From Rhizobium oryzicola (GTDB taxonomy: Bacteria > Pseudomonadota > Alphaproteobacteria > Rhizobiales > Rhizobiaceae): a stretch of 64,000 bases of DNA. The stretch is taken from assembly GCF_030504645.1 (NCBI RefSeq), contig NZ_JAUKWQ010000001.1, positions 62,001-126,000 on the forward strand, given 5' to 3'. The position numbers were made by a program, and so were the translations under genes. Below are positions 53,794-62,518 of the stretch, one piece after another (the first letter of the stretch is position 1; each line of letters begins with the position of its first letter). Under the pieces are notes generated by a model. It did not search any database and was not told the origin of the DNA. It was given only the letters and a program-made list of their open reading frames with translations.

Positions 53794-54669
53794 TCAGGTC
53801 ACGATGCCCATGGCGGCAGCACCAATCAGCACGATGCCGAGCAGAATGCGGTAGATGACGAAAGGCCAGGTGGAGAAACGTTCGAGGAACCGCATCAGGC
53901 CCCAGATGGCGATCAAAGACGAAATGCCGCCGGCGATCAGGCCGACCGCGAGGATGGCCCAGCCATGTCCGTCGAGGGAAAGCTTGTGCAGTTCCCAGAC
54001 TTCCTTCAAGCCCGCCAGCAGGATCGCCGGTAGGCCAAGCAGGAAGGAGATGCGTGCCGCTTCCTCGCGCTTGAAGCCGAGCGCCAGCGCTGCAGTGATG
54101 GTGGAGCCCGAACGGGACACGCCGGGGATCAGTGCGCCCACCTGGGCCAGGCCCACCAGCAGCAGATCGAGCGGGCGCACGCTCGGCATGTTGCGCCGGT
54201 GCTTTGCCAGAACTTCGGTTGCGGCCAGAAGGCAGCCCATGACGATGCACGAAATGCCGACCGCCCAAATGCTGCGCAAGGGGGAGCCGCAGCTGTTGAG
54301 GCTGTGGGAAAGGGCGAGGCCGGCCAGCACGATCGGGATGGTGGCAATAATGATCCACAGCACCAGCTGGAAGCTGAAAGCTTCGAAGTCGCGCTTGCGG
54401 ATGGCGGTGACTGAGCCGGTCAGCAGGCCGAAGATATCCTTCCAGAAATAGCTGATCACGCCCACCAGCGCTGCCATCTGCATGGCGGCGGAAAAGGCGG
54501 CACCCGGGTCCGGCCAGCCGAGGAAGGCTGGTACCACGCGCATATGCGCACTCGAAGAAACTGGTACCAGTTCAGTGATGCCCTGCAGGATGCCGAGGAA
54601 CGCCGTCTGCCCGAAACTCAAATCGACGAAACCCGTTGCCGAGCCCGTCACGCATGCTGCATCTGTCAT
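53794..54669 (-). CDS. uppP: undecaprenyl-diphosphatase
   Basis: Inner-membrane BacA/UppP enzyme recycling the lipid carrier for peptidoglycan and O-antigen synthesis. It has 291 residues and about eight helices. Catalytic motifs: GITELVPVSSSAHM (31-44; Glu and Ser-rich) and ALIPGVSRSGSTITAALALG near residue 180. The frame for a shifted protein at 53735-54358 inside it is a shadow. Followed upstream by a 265-bp gap before the divergent PfkB kinase gene. Confidence 0.95.
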   Translation of the reverse strand: MTDAACVTGSATGFVDLSFGQTAFLGILQGITELVPVSSSAHMRVVPAFLGWPDPGAAFSAAMQMAALVGVISYFWKDIFGLLTGSVTAIRKRDFEAFSFQLVLWIIIATIPIVLAGLALSHSLNSCGSPLRSIWAVGISCIVMGCLLAATEVLAKHRRNMPSVRPLDLLLVGLAQVGALIPGVSRSGSTITAALALGFKREEAARISFLLGLPAILLAGLKEVWELHKLSLDGHGWAILAVGLIAGGISSLIAIWGLMRFLERFSTWPFVIYRILLGIVLIGAAAMGIVT

Positions 54670-54934
54670 GTCCCCGTCTCTCCTGTGCTGGCATTTTCCG
54701 GCGAGTATGATCCCGCGGTATCCCCGTGCCGTTTCAATGCGCGATCATGGCGGAACGAAGACTGGTGCCGTTGTTTATCCGTTCAGCATGATAGCTTTGC
54801 GCCACTGCATGTGGATGAATTTTTCCTGTCTCTCAACAAGCCATTTTCTCGAGCGGATAACCGGTTTTTCCTTTCCTTCAACTTTGAAAGCGATAATAGG
54901 AAACTGTCCAGACATCCCGGAGATTGAAGCCTGC

Positions 54935-55927
54935 ATGAGCAAGTTCGACGTTCTGACGATCGGTAATGCGATCGTGGATATCATTTCGCGCTGCGAAGAT
55001 CGTTTCCTCACCGAAAATGGTATCATCAAGGGGGCCATGAACCTCATCGATGCAGAACGGGCCGAGCTTCTCTATTCGCTGATGGGTCCGGCCCATGAAG
55101 CTTCCGGCGGCAGCGCCGGCAATACGGCAGCGGGTGTCGCAAGCTTCGGCGGCCGCGCTGCCTATTTCGGCAAAGTGGCCGAGGACCAGCTGGGCGAAAT
55201 TTTCAGCCACGATATCCGTGCGCTCGGCGTTCATTACCAGACAACGCCGGAAGGCACCTTTCCGCCGACCGCCCGTTCGATGATTTTCGTCACGCCGGAT
55301 GGCGAGCGCTCCATGAACACCTTCCTCGGCGCCTGCGTGGATCTGGGGCCCGAGCATGTGGAAGAAGAGGTCGTGGCGCAGGCGAAGGTGACCTATTTTG
55401 AAGGCTATCTGTGGGATCCGCCGCGCGCCAAGGAAGCCATTCGCGAGAGCGCCCGCATCGCCCATGCCAACGGTCGCGAAGTTTCCATGACGCTCTCCGA
55501 CCCCTTCTGTGTCGGCCGCTATCGCGACGAGTTCCTGGATCTCATGCGTTCAGGCACAGTCGATATCGTCTTCGCCAACAAGCAGGAAGCGCTGTCTCTG
55601 TACGAGACCGAGGATTTCGAACTGGCACTCAAGAACATCGCGGCTGATTGCAAGCTCGCCTGCGTGACGCTGAGTGAAGAAGGCGCCGTGATGGTTCGGG
55701 GGAGTGAGCGTGTGAAGGTCGATGCCATCCCGGTGGAAACGGTTCTCGATACGACCGGTGCCGGTGACCTTTTCGCCGCCGGTTTCTTGTTCGGTTACAC
55801 AAACGGCAAGGATCTCAAGACCTGCGGCGATCTCGGCTGCCTGGCGGCCGGTATCGTCATCCAGCAGTTCGGTCCGCGCCCGATGACCTCGCTGAAGCAG
55901 GCTGCTACGGAAAGAGGCCTTATTTAA
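54935..55927 (+). CDS. PfkB family kinase, adenosine-kinase-like
   Basis: 330 residues from ATG 54935; the frame is open far upstream but without family sequence. Ribokinase/PfkB features: FDVLTIGNAIVDIISRCEDRFL at the start, GGSAGNTAAGVASFGGRAAYFGKVAEDQLG near 50, and the C-terminal signature DTTGAGDLFAAGFLFG near 272 with the catalytic Asp. The alphaproteobacterial members next to SH3 proteins are usually annotated adenosine kinase; sugar specificity is not proven. Its last 8 nt overlap the convergent SH3-protein gene. Confidence 0.9.
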   Translation: MSKFDVLTIGNAIVDIISRCEDRFLTENGIIKGAMNLIDAERAELLYSLMGPAHEASGGSAGNTAAGVASFGGRAAYFGKVAEDQLGEIFSHDIRALGVHYQTTPEGTFPPTARSMIFVTPDGERSMNTFLGACVDLGPEHVEEEVVAQAKVTYFEGYLWDPPRAKEAIRESARIAHANGREVSMTLSDPFCVGRYRDEFLDLMRSGTVDIVFANKQEALSLYETEDFELALKNIAADCKLACVTLSEEGAVMVRGSERVKVDAIPVETVLDTTGAGDLFAAGFLFGYTNGKDLKTCGDLGCLAAGIVIQQFGPRPMTSLKQAATERGLI

Positions 55928-56462
55928 AGGCCTCGCCCGGATAGGCGCCCCAGATCTCACCCTGGTTGACCCAGCCTTCCACACCTTCGGTCTTGGCTTG
56001 GCACCAGTCGCCATTGCACTGGCGGATATGCATGATGACGCCGGGTTCCAGCTTCGCGATGATCTGCGCGGAGCTTTGCGGCTCCTTGCGCAGGTTCACA
56101 TAGACGTCCTTGCCCTTTTCCCGCATCCACGGGGCGGCCAGCGCGGTGCGGTCACCGGAAAGAAGCGCCTGGTTGACCCAGCCTTCGGTGCCTTCGGCAT
56201 CGCGCACGCGGCGCCAGTTTTCGTATTCCTGGATCACCTCCATCGGCAAACCTAGGCGGGTATACATCCACGAGACGGCGTAATCCGCGCTTGGCCCGAT
56301 GCGAATGTTCACGCGCTTGGATTTAAGGCTCACGAAGCGGGGAAGTGGCAACCCACTGGCACCTTTGCCTGCGCCTTGAGCGTAAGCGGTCGGTGAGGCG
56401 ACGGCGGCGCTGAGCAGGGAGGCTACAACAGCCAGACGGAGAACGGAAAAGTTTAGGCGCAT
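55920..56462 (-). CDS. periplasmic SH3-domain protein
   Basis: 180 residues with a signal peptide (VVASLLSAAVASPTAYA). Two bacterial SH3 domains follow: VSLKSKRVNIRIGPSADYAV to WVNQALLSG (about 45-100) and KDVYVNLRKEPQSSAQIIAKLEPG to WVNQGEIWG (about 117-170), the second containing a Cys pair (QCNGDWCQ). Such proteins bind peptidoglycan or are linked to envelope stress. Convergent with the PfkB gene, divergent from the dehydrogenase gene. Confidence 0.9.
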   Translation of the reverse strand: MRLNFSVLRLAVVASLLSAAVASPTAYAQGAGKGASGLPLPRFVSLKSKRVNIRIGPSADYAVSWMYTRLGLPMEVIQEYENWRRVRDAEGTEGWVNQALLSGDRTALAAPWMREKGKDVYVNLRKEPQSSAQIIAKLEPGVIMHIRQCNGDWCQAKTEGVEGWVNQGEIWGAYPGEAFK

Positions 56463-56688
56463 GAACAGTCTCTCGGTGGTCTTCAGGCACAGCTGCCAGC
56501 ACGTCCCGACGGTCGACCGGCAGGGACGACCTCTTCGAAAGACCGCTTGGGTGTTGCCAGAGGTTTTGCCCAGAGGTTTTGCAAGAGGTTTCGTTTGTCT
56601 TCGCCGACGGGTCTGTTAGAAATTGCCTGATTGAGCAAGTGTCGCCCAACTTGGTTAACGACCTCTGAACGGTTCGTCGAAGGACGCC

Positions 56689-57693
56689 ATGACACCCAGG
56701 AAGAAGCCCAAGGTCTACATTACCCGGAAGCTGCCCGATGCGGTGGAAACCCGCATGCGTGAGCTTTTCGATGCGGAACTGAATATCGATGACACGCCCC
56801 GCAGCGCTGACGAACTGCTGCGCGCGGTCACAACGGCAGAGGTCCTCGTGCCCACCGTGACCGACCGTATTGATTCGGCGCTGATCGAGTCCGCCGGACC
56901 GCAACTGAAACTGATCGCCAGCTTCTCGAACGGCGTAGACCATATCGACGTGGACGCCGCCGCTAAGAAGGGAATCACCGTCACCAACACGCCGAATGTG
57001 CTGACGGAAGACACCGCCGACATGACCATGGTGCTAATCTTTGCGGTGCTGCGCCGGCTGATCGAAGGTTCGCGCGTGCTGACGGAAAAGCCAGGCGCCT
57101 GGTCCGGCTGGTCGCCCACCTGGATGCTGGGTCACCGCATCAGCGGCAAGCGCATCGGTATCGTCGGCATGGGGCGGATCGGAACGGCGGTCGCCCGTCG
57201 CGCCAAGGCGTTTGGCCTGTCGATCCATTATCACAATCGCAAGCGCGTCAATCCCGCGACCGAGGAGGAGCTGGAGGCAACCTATTGGGATAGCCTTGAC
57301 CAGATGCTGGCCCGTGTCGACATCGTTTCAGTCAACTGCCCCGCCACGCCGGCGACCTTCCATCTCTTGTCGGCGCGGCGGCTCGCGCTCATGCAGCCCA
57401 GCAGCATCATCGTCAACACGGCGCGTGGCGACATCATCGATGAGGCGGCGCTGATCCAGCTCCTCAAGGACCACAAGATTGCCGGTGCGGGCCTGGACGT
57501 GTTCTCCAACGAGCCGGTCGTCAATCCGAAGCTGTTGAAGCTGGCACAGGAGGGCAAGGCGGTGCTTTTGCCGCATATGGGGTCTGCCACCATCGAGGGC
57601 CGCATCGACATGGGCGAGAAGGTCATCATCAATATTCGCACCTTCTTCGATGGTCATCGTCCGCCGAACCGCGTGCTTCCCGGGAGGCTGTAA
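56689..57693 (+). CDS. D-2-hydroxyacid dehydrogenase (glyoxylate reductase-like)
   Basis: 334 residues of the D-isomer-specific 2-hydroxyacid dehydrogenase family. NAD(P)-binding loop GKRIGIVGMGRIGTAVARRA near residue 155, catalytic Arg in IVNTARGDIIDEAAL near 245, Glu in FSNEP near 275 and His in VLLPHMGSATIEGR near 295. SNGVDHIDVDAAAKKGITVTNTPNVL near 90 is typical of GyaR/GRHPR-type glyoxylate/hydroxypyruvate reductases, which is the best guess for substrate. Monocistronic with a 226-bp upstream region. Confidence 0.92.
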   Translation: MTPRKKPKVYITRKLPDAVETRMRELFDAELNIDDTPRSADELLRAVTTAEVLVPTVTDRIDSALIESAGPQLKLIASFSNGVDHIDVDAAAKKGITVTNTPNVLTEDTADMTMVLIFAVLRRLIEGSRVLTEKPGAWSGWSPTWMLGHRISGKRIGIVGMGRIGTAVARRAKAFGLSIHYHNRKRVNPATEEELEATYWDSLDQMLARVDIVSVNCPATPATFHLLSARRLALMQPSSIIVNTARGDIIDEAALIQLLKDHKIAGAGLDVFSNEPVVNPKLLKLAQEGKAVLLPHMGSATIEGRIDMGEKVIINIRTFFDGHRPPNRVLPGRL

Positions 57694-57770
57694 CAGCCTT
57701 CCTCTTAGCACCTGAGAAATCCAGTTTCTAACTGCGCGCGTAGAAGCCTTCAAAACGAAAGGAGATGACC

Positions 57771-58271
57771 ATGGCAAAGGGTCTATTCTCGATCGCGATG
57801 GGGCTGGCAATGCTGACGGTAACGGGAACGGCGGACGCTGCGGATCTTGTTCTGGAGAAATACTTTCTCGGGAAGACGAAGGCGGAAGGCAGCTTCGGCG
57901 CCATCAACGGCGTCAGCCGCGACTTCACCGTCAACCTGACGGGTCGATGGGATGGCAAAACGCTGACGCTTCGGGAAGATTTCCATTTCTCGGATGGCGA
58001 ACGCGACACCAAGACCTGGCGCTTCCGCAAGACGTCAGAAGGCCGCTATAGCGGCACCCGCGAGGACGTAATTGGTGAAACGCAGGTTGTCGTTGACGGT
58101 AATGTCGCGCGCTTCAACTACCTCGTGAACCTGGGAACGCCCACAAAGCCCAACAAGGTGCGCTTCTATGACAAGATGGAACTGCGCAGCGATGGCACCG
58201 TGTTGAACACGGCGCTGGTGACCAAATACCTGTTTCCGGTCGCCCGCACCAAAGTGCTGTTTCGCCGTTGA
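57771..58271 (+). CDS. DUF3833-type exported protein
   Basis: 166 residues from ATG 57771 (AAGGAG 6 nt upstream; the ATG at 57765 overlaps this site). Signal peptide GLFSIAMGLAMLTVTGTADA. The mature part is a beta-rich DUF3833 domain: YFLGKTKAEGSFGAINGVSRDFTVNLTGRWDG, LREDFHFSDGERDTKTWRF and FYDKMELRSDGTVLNTALVTKY. No lipobox Cys is present, unlike the lipoprotein members of the family. Role unknown. Abuts the stop of the convergent GNAT gene with no gap. Confidence 0.82.
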   Translation: MAKGLFSIAMGLAMLTVTGTADAADLVLEKYFLGKTKAEGSFGAINGVSRDFTVNLTGRWDGKTLTLREDFHFSDGERDTKTWRFRKTSEGRYSGTREDVIGETQVVVDGNVARFNYLVNLGTPTKPNKVRFYDKMELRSDGTVLNTALVTKYLFPVARTKVLFRR

Positions 58272-58745
58272 CTAGAGCGCTTTCTGCATCTCGATCGAGG
58301 TGGTGCGGTCAAAGCCAGCATGGCGGTTCTCTGAAGTCTTGGCGAATCCAAGGCGACCAAAGGCAGCATGGTTTCTGGTCAATTCGATCCGCGTTTCCAG
58401 GCGAAGCCGAGTGAGTCCCAAGGCCCTCGCATGATCCTCGGCTGCGGCCACCAATTGTCTCCCGAGGCCCTGGCCTTGCGCTGATGGTGCGACGGCAAGT
58501 TTACCGATGTAGAGACAATCCGGCTGTTCCACCTTGCAGAACACGCATCCCAGGATGGTCCCATCATCCACGGCGAGGAAGCAGGTTTCATCAACGGCCT
58601 TCTGCGCCAGCGACTGCGGTGTCAGACGGTGCGCTGAGGAGGGCGGATCGATGACGCCATCCATGTAGGCAAAGGATTCCATCACCAGTGAGAGCAGGCC
58701 TGTCCAATCCTGAAAATCGGCGGGCAAGGGAATGATGCGGATCAT
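58272..58745 (-). CDS. GNAT family N-acetyltransferase
   Basis: 157 residues. The CoA-binding motif is KLAVAPSAQGQGLGRQLVAAAEDHA near residue 82-106, followed by LGLTRLRLETRIELTRNHAAFGRLGFAKTSENRHAGFDRTT, a well-formed C-terminal half. The N-terminal part (SLVMESFAYMDGVIDPPSS) matches rhizobial acetyltransferases next to moeB-recF. Its start overlaps the moeB-like stop by 4 nt (ATGA). Substrate unknown. Confidence 0.9.
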   Translation of the reverse strand: MIRIIPLPADFQDWTGLLSLVMESFAYMDGVIDPPSSAHRLTPQSLAQKAVDETCFLAVDDGTILGCVFCKVEQPDCLYIGKLAVAPSAQGQGLGRQLVAAAEDHARALGLTRLRLETRIELTRNHAAFGRLGFAKTSENRHAGFDRTTSIEMQKAL

Positions 58746-59509
58746 GCGGCAGACGTCTTCTTGCGTTTGGCGTAATGGATGGTGTCGAAGCGGGCAGAAA
58801 GCGCGTTGTAGAGCAGCAGGCGGCCGACCAGGGGTTCACCGACACCTGTGATGACCTTGATCACTTCCATCGCCATCAGCGTGCCGATCACACCAGTCAG
58901 TGCGCCGACCACGCCGGTTTCGGCGCAATTGGGCAGCAGCCCTTCCGGGGGACGAACCGGGAAGAGATCGCGGTAGGTGGGGTTTGGCGTGCCGTCTGCT
59001 CCGCTTTCATAGGGTTTCAACACCGTCAGCGTACCATCGAAACGGCCGACCGCGCCCGTCACGAGCGGCACCTTTGCCGCTTCTGCCGCATCAGCCGCCG
59101 CATAGCGCGTGTCGAAATTGTCCGAGCCATCGATCAGCAGGTCGAACCGGCCGAGATGGTTGGCCGCGAAAGCCTCGTCGAACCTCTCCTCGAAGCGGAT
59201 TACCCGCACATGCGGATTGAGTGCTGCAATGGCATCCGCCGCACTTTGCGTCTTCAATTCGTTCAGCGTGCCGGAATCATGGATCACCTGCCTTTGCAGG
59301 TTGGAGAGCGACACCCGGTCGTCATCCACGAGGCCGATCGTGCCCACGCCGGCGGCGGCAAGATAGAGAAGCACCGGCGCGCCAAGACCACCGGCGCCGA
59401 TGACAAGTACGCGCGCCGCCTTCAACTTCTGTTGGCCAGTGCCGCCGATTTCGGGCAGCAGAATGTGGCGCTTGTAGCGTTCGATTTCGTCAGATGAGAG
59501 CGGTTCCAT
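58742..59509 (-). CDS. moeB: HesA/MoeB/ThiF family E1-like adenylyltransferase
   Basis: Adenylates the C-terminal Gly-Gly of MoaD or ThiS-type sulfur carriers. It has 255 residues. ATP-binding loop VLVIGAGGLGAPVLLYLAAAG near residue 34, Arg finger NLQRQVIHD (Arg73) and DLLIDGSDNFDTRYAAADAA (Asp near 130) are intact, as is CAETGVVGALTGVIGTLMAMEVIK. Both CxxC pairs of the zinc site in E. coli MoeB are missing; only one Cys is present. MoeB versus ThiF function is not decidable here. Follows recF by 37 nt. Confidence 0.9.
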   Translation of the reverse strand: MEPLSSDEIERYKRHILLPEIGGTGQQKLKAARVLVIGAGGLGAPVLLYLAAAGVGTIGLVDDDRVSLSNLQRQVIHDSGTLNELKTQSAADAIAALNPHVRVIRFEERFDEAFAANHLGRFDLLIDGSDNFDTRYAAADAAEAAKVPLVTGAVGRFDGTLTVLKPYESGADGTPNPTYRDLFPVRPPEGLLPNCAETGVVGALTGVIGTLMAMEVIKVITGVGEPLVGRLLLYNALSARFDTIHYAKRKKTSAA

Positions 59510-59546
59510 GGCGATATCCTAGCACGGCCAGACGGTGTGCAATCAT

Positions 59547-60680
59547 TTATTTCGAGACATGTCCCTGATGAACTGTGAAGAATTGCGCTCGCTCACCCAG
59601 CGCGGAAAACATGGCGCGGTCCGTGCCGGTCATAAAAGCCTGGCCTCCGAGATCATGCACGAGATCGAAGAGTGCGGCGCGCCTACCTTCATCCAGATGC
59701 GCGGCAATCTCGTCCAGCAGCAGCACCGGCGCATGGCCGGTCATATCAGCCGTCAGCCGCGCATGGGCAAGGATAAGGCCAACGAGTAGCGCCTTCTGCT
59801 CGCCGGTCGAGCAGCGATCGGCTTCCATGTTTTTTTCCCGATGACGGACCATAAGGTCCACGCGGTGCGGGCCAGTCAGCGTGCGGCCTGCGGCGGCATC
59901 GCGGTAACGCCCGTCGCGCAACTCTGCGAGAAACACCTCTTCGAGTTCGGCAAATGGGCGCGCCGCCTCATCATCGAGGAAACCGGTGAGGCTTAGATCG
60001 GGCGAGGGGAAGGGTGTTGCGGCGCTGCGGGCAACGAGCGCGGTCAGAAGATCCAGCATTTCACGCCGGGCTGCTGCCATGGCAATGCCAAGCTCTGCCA
60101 TCTGCACCTCGATGCCTGTCAGCCAGGCCGGGTCGAAACGGCCTTCGGAGAGAAGCCGGTTGCGGCTGCGCATGGCGCGCTCATAATCGGCTGCGCGCCG
60201 GCCATGCGCCGGATCGAGCGATAGCACCAGCCGGTCGAGGAAGCGTCGGCGGTCAGAGGAGCCGCCGGTAAAGAGCCCGTCCATGGCCGGCGTCAGCCAC
60301 AGCACGCTCAAATGATCCGTCAGTTCCTCGACGGATTTCACCGGCGTTCCGTTGAGCCTCAGGCGCCGCGCGACCGTTTCGCCATCGGCATCGATGCCGG
60401 TGCCGATCGCCACCTCGCCCTCGCGCCCGTCCACATCCGCAAAGACGGAAAATCCGCCCGACGCACCGACGCGGGTGACGTCGGAAAGCACAGCACGGCG
60501 AAGCCCGCGGCCCGGAGAGAGGAAGGAAATCGCCTCCAGCAGGTTGGTCTTGCCGGAACCATTGTCGCCGGTCAGCACCACATGCCGATCATCGAGCGCC
60601 AGCGATACGCCCGCATAATTGCGGAAGTCCGTCAGCTTCAGCGTCGATAGGGAGGTCTTGTGCGGCATCGGGTCTTGCAT
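59547..60680 (-). CDS. recF: DNA replication and repair protein RecF
   Basis: SMC-like ATPase acting with RecO/RecR on ssDNA gaps. It has 377 residues (the ATG at 60668 is an alternative start). Walker A VVLTGDNGSGKTNLLEAI near residue 38, the FRNY motif DFRNYAGVSL near 18, signature CSTGEQKALLVGLILAHARL near 295 and Walker B VLLLDEIAAHLDEGRR near 325. Here it is separate from dnaA-dnaN, as in rhizobia, and lies upstream of moeB-like. Confidence 0.96.
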   Translation of the reverse strand: MQDPMPHKTSLSTLKLTDFRNYAGVSLALDDRHVVLTGDNGSGKTNLLEAISFLSPGRGLRRAVLSDVTRVGASGGFSVFADVDGREGEVAIGTGIDADGETVARRLRLNGTPVKSVEELTDHLSVLWLTPAMDGLFTGGSSDRRRFLDRLVLSLDPAHGRRAADYERAMRSRNRLLSEGRFDPAWLTGIEVQMAELGIAMAAARREMLDLLTALVARSAATPFPSPDLSLTGFLDDEAARPFAELEEVFLAELRDGRYRDAAAGRTLTGPHRVDLMVRHREKNMEADRCSTGEQKALLVGLILAHARLTADMTGHAPVLLLDEIAAHLDEGRRAALFDLVHDLGGQAFMTGTDRAMFSALGERAQFFTVHQGHVSK

Positions 60681-60836
60681 CGTCCTGTTGCGGCAGCAGC
60701 TAATAGCATGTGATGCTCAAGGCAAGTGGCAGGCGTTTTGTTGAAGAGAATGACGAATGACGTGCAGTCACAGGAACATCGTCATGTGATCCATGTTAGG
60801 GTGCGCTAAATGTCCTCAAGGGTCAGGAGAACCCGG

Positions 60837-61121
60837 ATGCGTGATGAAACGGAACTGACACCGGAAGAGGCCCGCAGCGACCATTGGGAGATGCTGCGAT
60901 TTCTGGGTTTAAATGCCGGTTTTGGAATGGCTCTGGGCTCGCTGGTCGCTTTCGCGCTCGTCTACTTTGACCTCGGTGAGATCGGCACAAGGCTTGAGCG
61001 TTCTGCCACCCCCACGCTTTCCTTCGCCATGATGGCCATGCCGCTGGCGCTGACATTTGGTGCCTGCGTCACCGCATCGGCTGTCATGCTGATGCCCTAT
61101 AAACGCAAGAGAGAGCGGTAG
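60837..61121 (+). CDS. small two-helix membrane protein
   Basis: 94 residues from ATG 60837, which has AGGAGA 6 nt upstream (an ATG 9 codons earlier lacks such a site). A charged N-terminus (RDETELTPEEARSDHWEM) is followed by two hydrophobic segments: LGLNAGFGMALGSLVAFALVYF and LSFAMMAMPLALTFGACVTASAVML. The tail is basic (PYKRKRER). It looks like a conserved rhizobial inner-membrane protein of unknown role. slyX follows 53 nt later. Confidence 0.75.
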   Translation: MRDETELTPEEARSDHWEMLRFLGLNAGFGMALGSLVAFALVYFDLGEIGTRLERSATPTLSFAMMAMPLALTFGACVTASAVMLMPYKRKRER

Positions 61122-61174
61122 AGCCGAGAGAATTGGCTCTTCCGCTCCTCTTCGAGTTCAGGTAGAGCCAAGCC

Positions 61175-61381
61175 ATGTCTGACACTGATCGCATCACCCA
61201 ACTGGAAGAAACCGTCGCCTATCAGGCCAAGACGATCGATGAGCTGTCTGAACAGTTGGCCGAACAGTGGAAAGTGCTTGAGCAGACCCGCACCAAGCTT
61301 GACCGCCTGACCGAGCGATTTCTATCCCTTGAGGAGGCTTCGCTGGAAGCACCAGCGATTACCAAGCCGCCGCATTATTGA
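61175..61381 (+). CDS. slyX: SlyX family protein
   Basis: 68-residue coiled-coil protein. RITQLEETVAYQAKTIDELSEQLAEQWKVLEQTRTKLDRLTERF is a continuous heptad-like helix, and the C-terminal PPHY is the SlyX hallmark. Function unknown beyond the family name. Convergent with the TetR gene 9 nt away. Confidence 0.93.
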   Translation: MSDTDRITQLEETVAYQAKTIDELSEQLAEQWKVLEQTRTKLDRLTERFLSLEEASLEAPAITKPPHY

Positions 61382-61390
61382 GAGCCTTTG

Positions 61391-61981
61391 CTACTGCGTC
61401 CGCAGGCCCTTTGCAAATTGCCGTGCCGCCTGGCGCAGATCTTCATCAGGCCTTTCAAGCCGGTCCATAATCAGCCGCGCAACGGCAAAACTTGCTATTT
61501 GTTCGCCCGCGATATCCGTGTCGATCCAATCCGCCAAGTCCCCGCGCTGCTGGTGGTGTTTCAGGATCGCACCGATCCATTCATAGCGATCGGTCATGTA
61601 GTTTCCGATCGCCAGTGCTGAGTCCGGGTTGGACTGGGCCTCCGCGACGATCGACCTGTAGATCGCACCAGCGGGCGAGTTGCGCCAGTGGTTGATGAGC
61701 CCCTTCAGGAACAGAAAGATATCCTCTTCCAGTTTACCCGTATCCGGCATTCGCAAATCAGGCTTCTGGAGTTCGTAAATTGCGAGCAGAAGCGCGCCTT
61801 TCGAAGGCCACCAGCGATAGATTGTCGGTTTGCCTGCACGCGCCCGTCGCGCCACAGCCTCAATGGAAAAGCCGGCAAGCCCCGCTTCCGTGATGATGGC
61901 AGTTGCTGCATCCAGTATGGCATCACGGCTCTGCAGGTTGCGCTGCGCGCCAATCGAGGTTCTGCGCGATGTCTCGGTCAT
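61391..61981 (-). CDS. TetR/AcrR family transcriptional regulator
   Basis: 196 residues from ATG 61981. The N-terminal HTH is ILDAATAIITEAGLAGFSIEAVARRARAGKPTIYRWWPSKGALLLAIYE (about 22-70), and the C-terminal ligand/dimer domain is of the TetR_C_11-like kind (FLKGLINHWRNSPAGAIYRSIVAEAQSNP). It faces the His-rich membrane protein gene across a nested palindrome (62023-62058), which it most probably binds, repressing itself and the divergent gene. Inducer unknown. Confidence 0.93.
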   Translation of the reverse strand: MTETSRRTSIGAQRNLQSRDAILDAATAIITEAGLAGFSIEAVARRARAGKPTIYRWWPSKGALLLAIYELQKPDLRMPDTGKLEEDIFLFLKGLINHWRNSPAGAIYRSIVAEAQSNPDSALAIGNYMTDRYEWIGAILKHHQQRGDLADWIDTDIAGEQIASFAVARLIMDRLERPDEDLRQAARQFAKGLRTQ

Positions 61982-62022
61982 GGCATCCTCGTAGCATGAA
62001 AACCTCTTGAGCCAAATATGAA

Positions 62023-62058
62023 CTCCATATAAAACGAAACGGTCCGTTTCATATGGAG
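62023..62058. promoter_or_regulatory. nested inverted repeats: predicted TetR operator
   Basis: An inner perfect dyad GAAACGG-T-CCGTTTC (62036-62050) is enclosed by CTCCATAT (62023-62030) and ATATGGAG (62051-62058), also perfect complements. The left arm is spaced by AAAAC. It lies between the TetR start (61981) and the start of the His-rich gene (62065), and its right arm contains that gene's GGAG. Confidence 0.8.
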
Positions 62059-62064
62059 CAAGGG

Positions 62065-62421
62065 ATGCAGGACCCCCGTAGCAAAGCCACAACCGACCGG
62101 GCAGCCCATGCTGCCGGTGCGGAACACGCGCATGCGCATAACCATCCCCATTCTCATGCGCATCATGTGCATCTGCATCCCGTACCACCCCCGCCGCCTG
62201 CGCCGCATCGACTGCGGCTTGCCCTGGTGCTGATGCTCTTCGTCTACCCTGTCATCACTGGGCTGCTTTATATCCTCGTTCCGCTGACAGAGGGGTGGGC
62301 AACCTGGCATCGCACGCTGCTGATCACGCCGATCATGGTCTCGGCCATCATGTTCGTGGTGACGCCCCTCATCCTGCGTTACCTACACTGGCTGGTGGTG
62401 CCGCGCCGCCGCATTCCGTAA
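62065..62421 (+). CDS. histidine-rich small membrane protein
   Basis: 118 residues from ATG 62065 (GGAG 6 nt upstream; ATG 62053 is an alternative within the operator). Residues about 20-40 alternate His with Ala/Ser/Pro/Val (HAHAHNHPHSHAHHVHLH), a probable divalent-metal binding run, followed by PVPPPPPAPH. Two transmembrane helices (LALVLMLFVYPVITGLLYILV and LLITPIMVSAIMFVVTPLIL) end in a basic tail. The helices resemble the DUF2798 group. Divergent from and probably controlled by TetR. A role in metal handling is inference from the His run. Confidence 0.78.
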   Translation: MQDPRSKATTDRAAHAAGAEHAHAHNHPHSHAHHVHLHPVPPPPPAPHRLRLALVLMLFVYPVITGLLYILVPLTEGWATWHRTLLITPIMVSAIMFVVTPLILRYLHWLVVPRRRIP

Positions 62422-62518
62422 CGGCTGGAGCCGGCAAGCCGCGAAAGCCACCTTTGATATTGATCAAGACCCCCTTTCGTGTTGCCGGTCTATAAACCGG
62501 CAGCTTCAGGTTTTTCAG

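Noticed and set aside
53735..54358. 207-codon frame inside uppP
   Set aside because: Out-of-frame shadow; uppP in the other frame has complete catalytic motifs.
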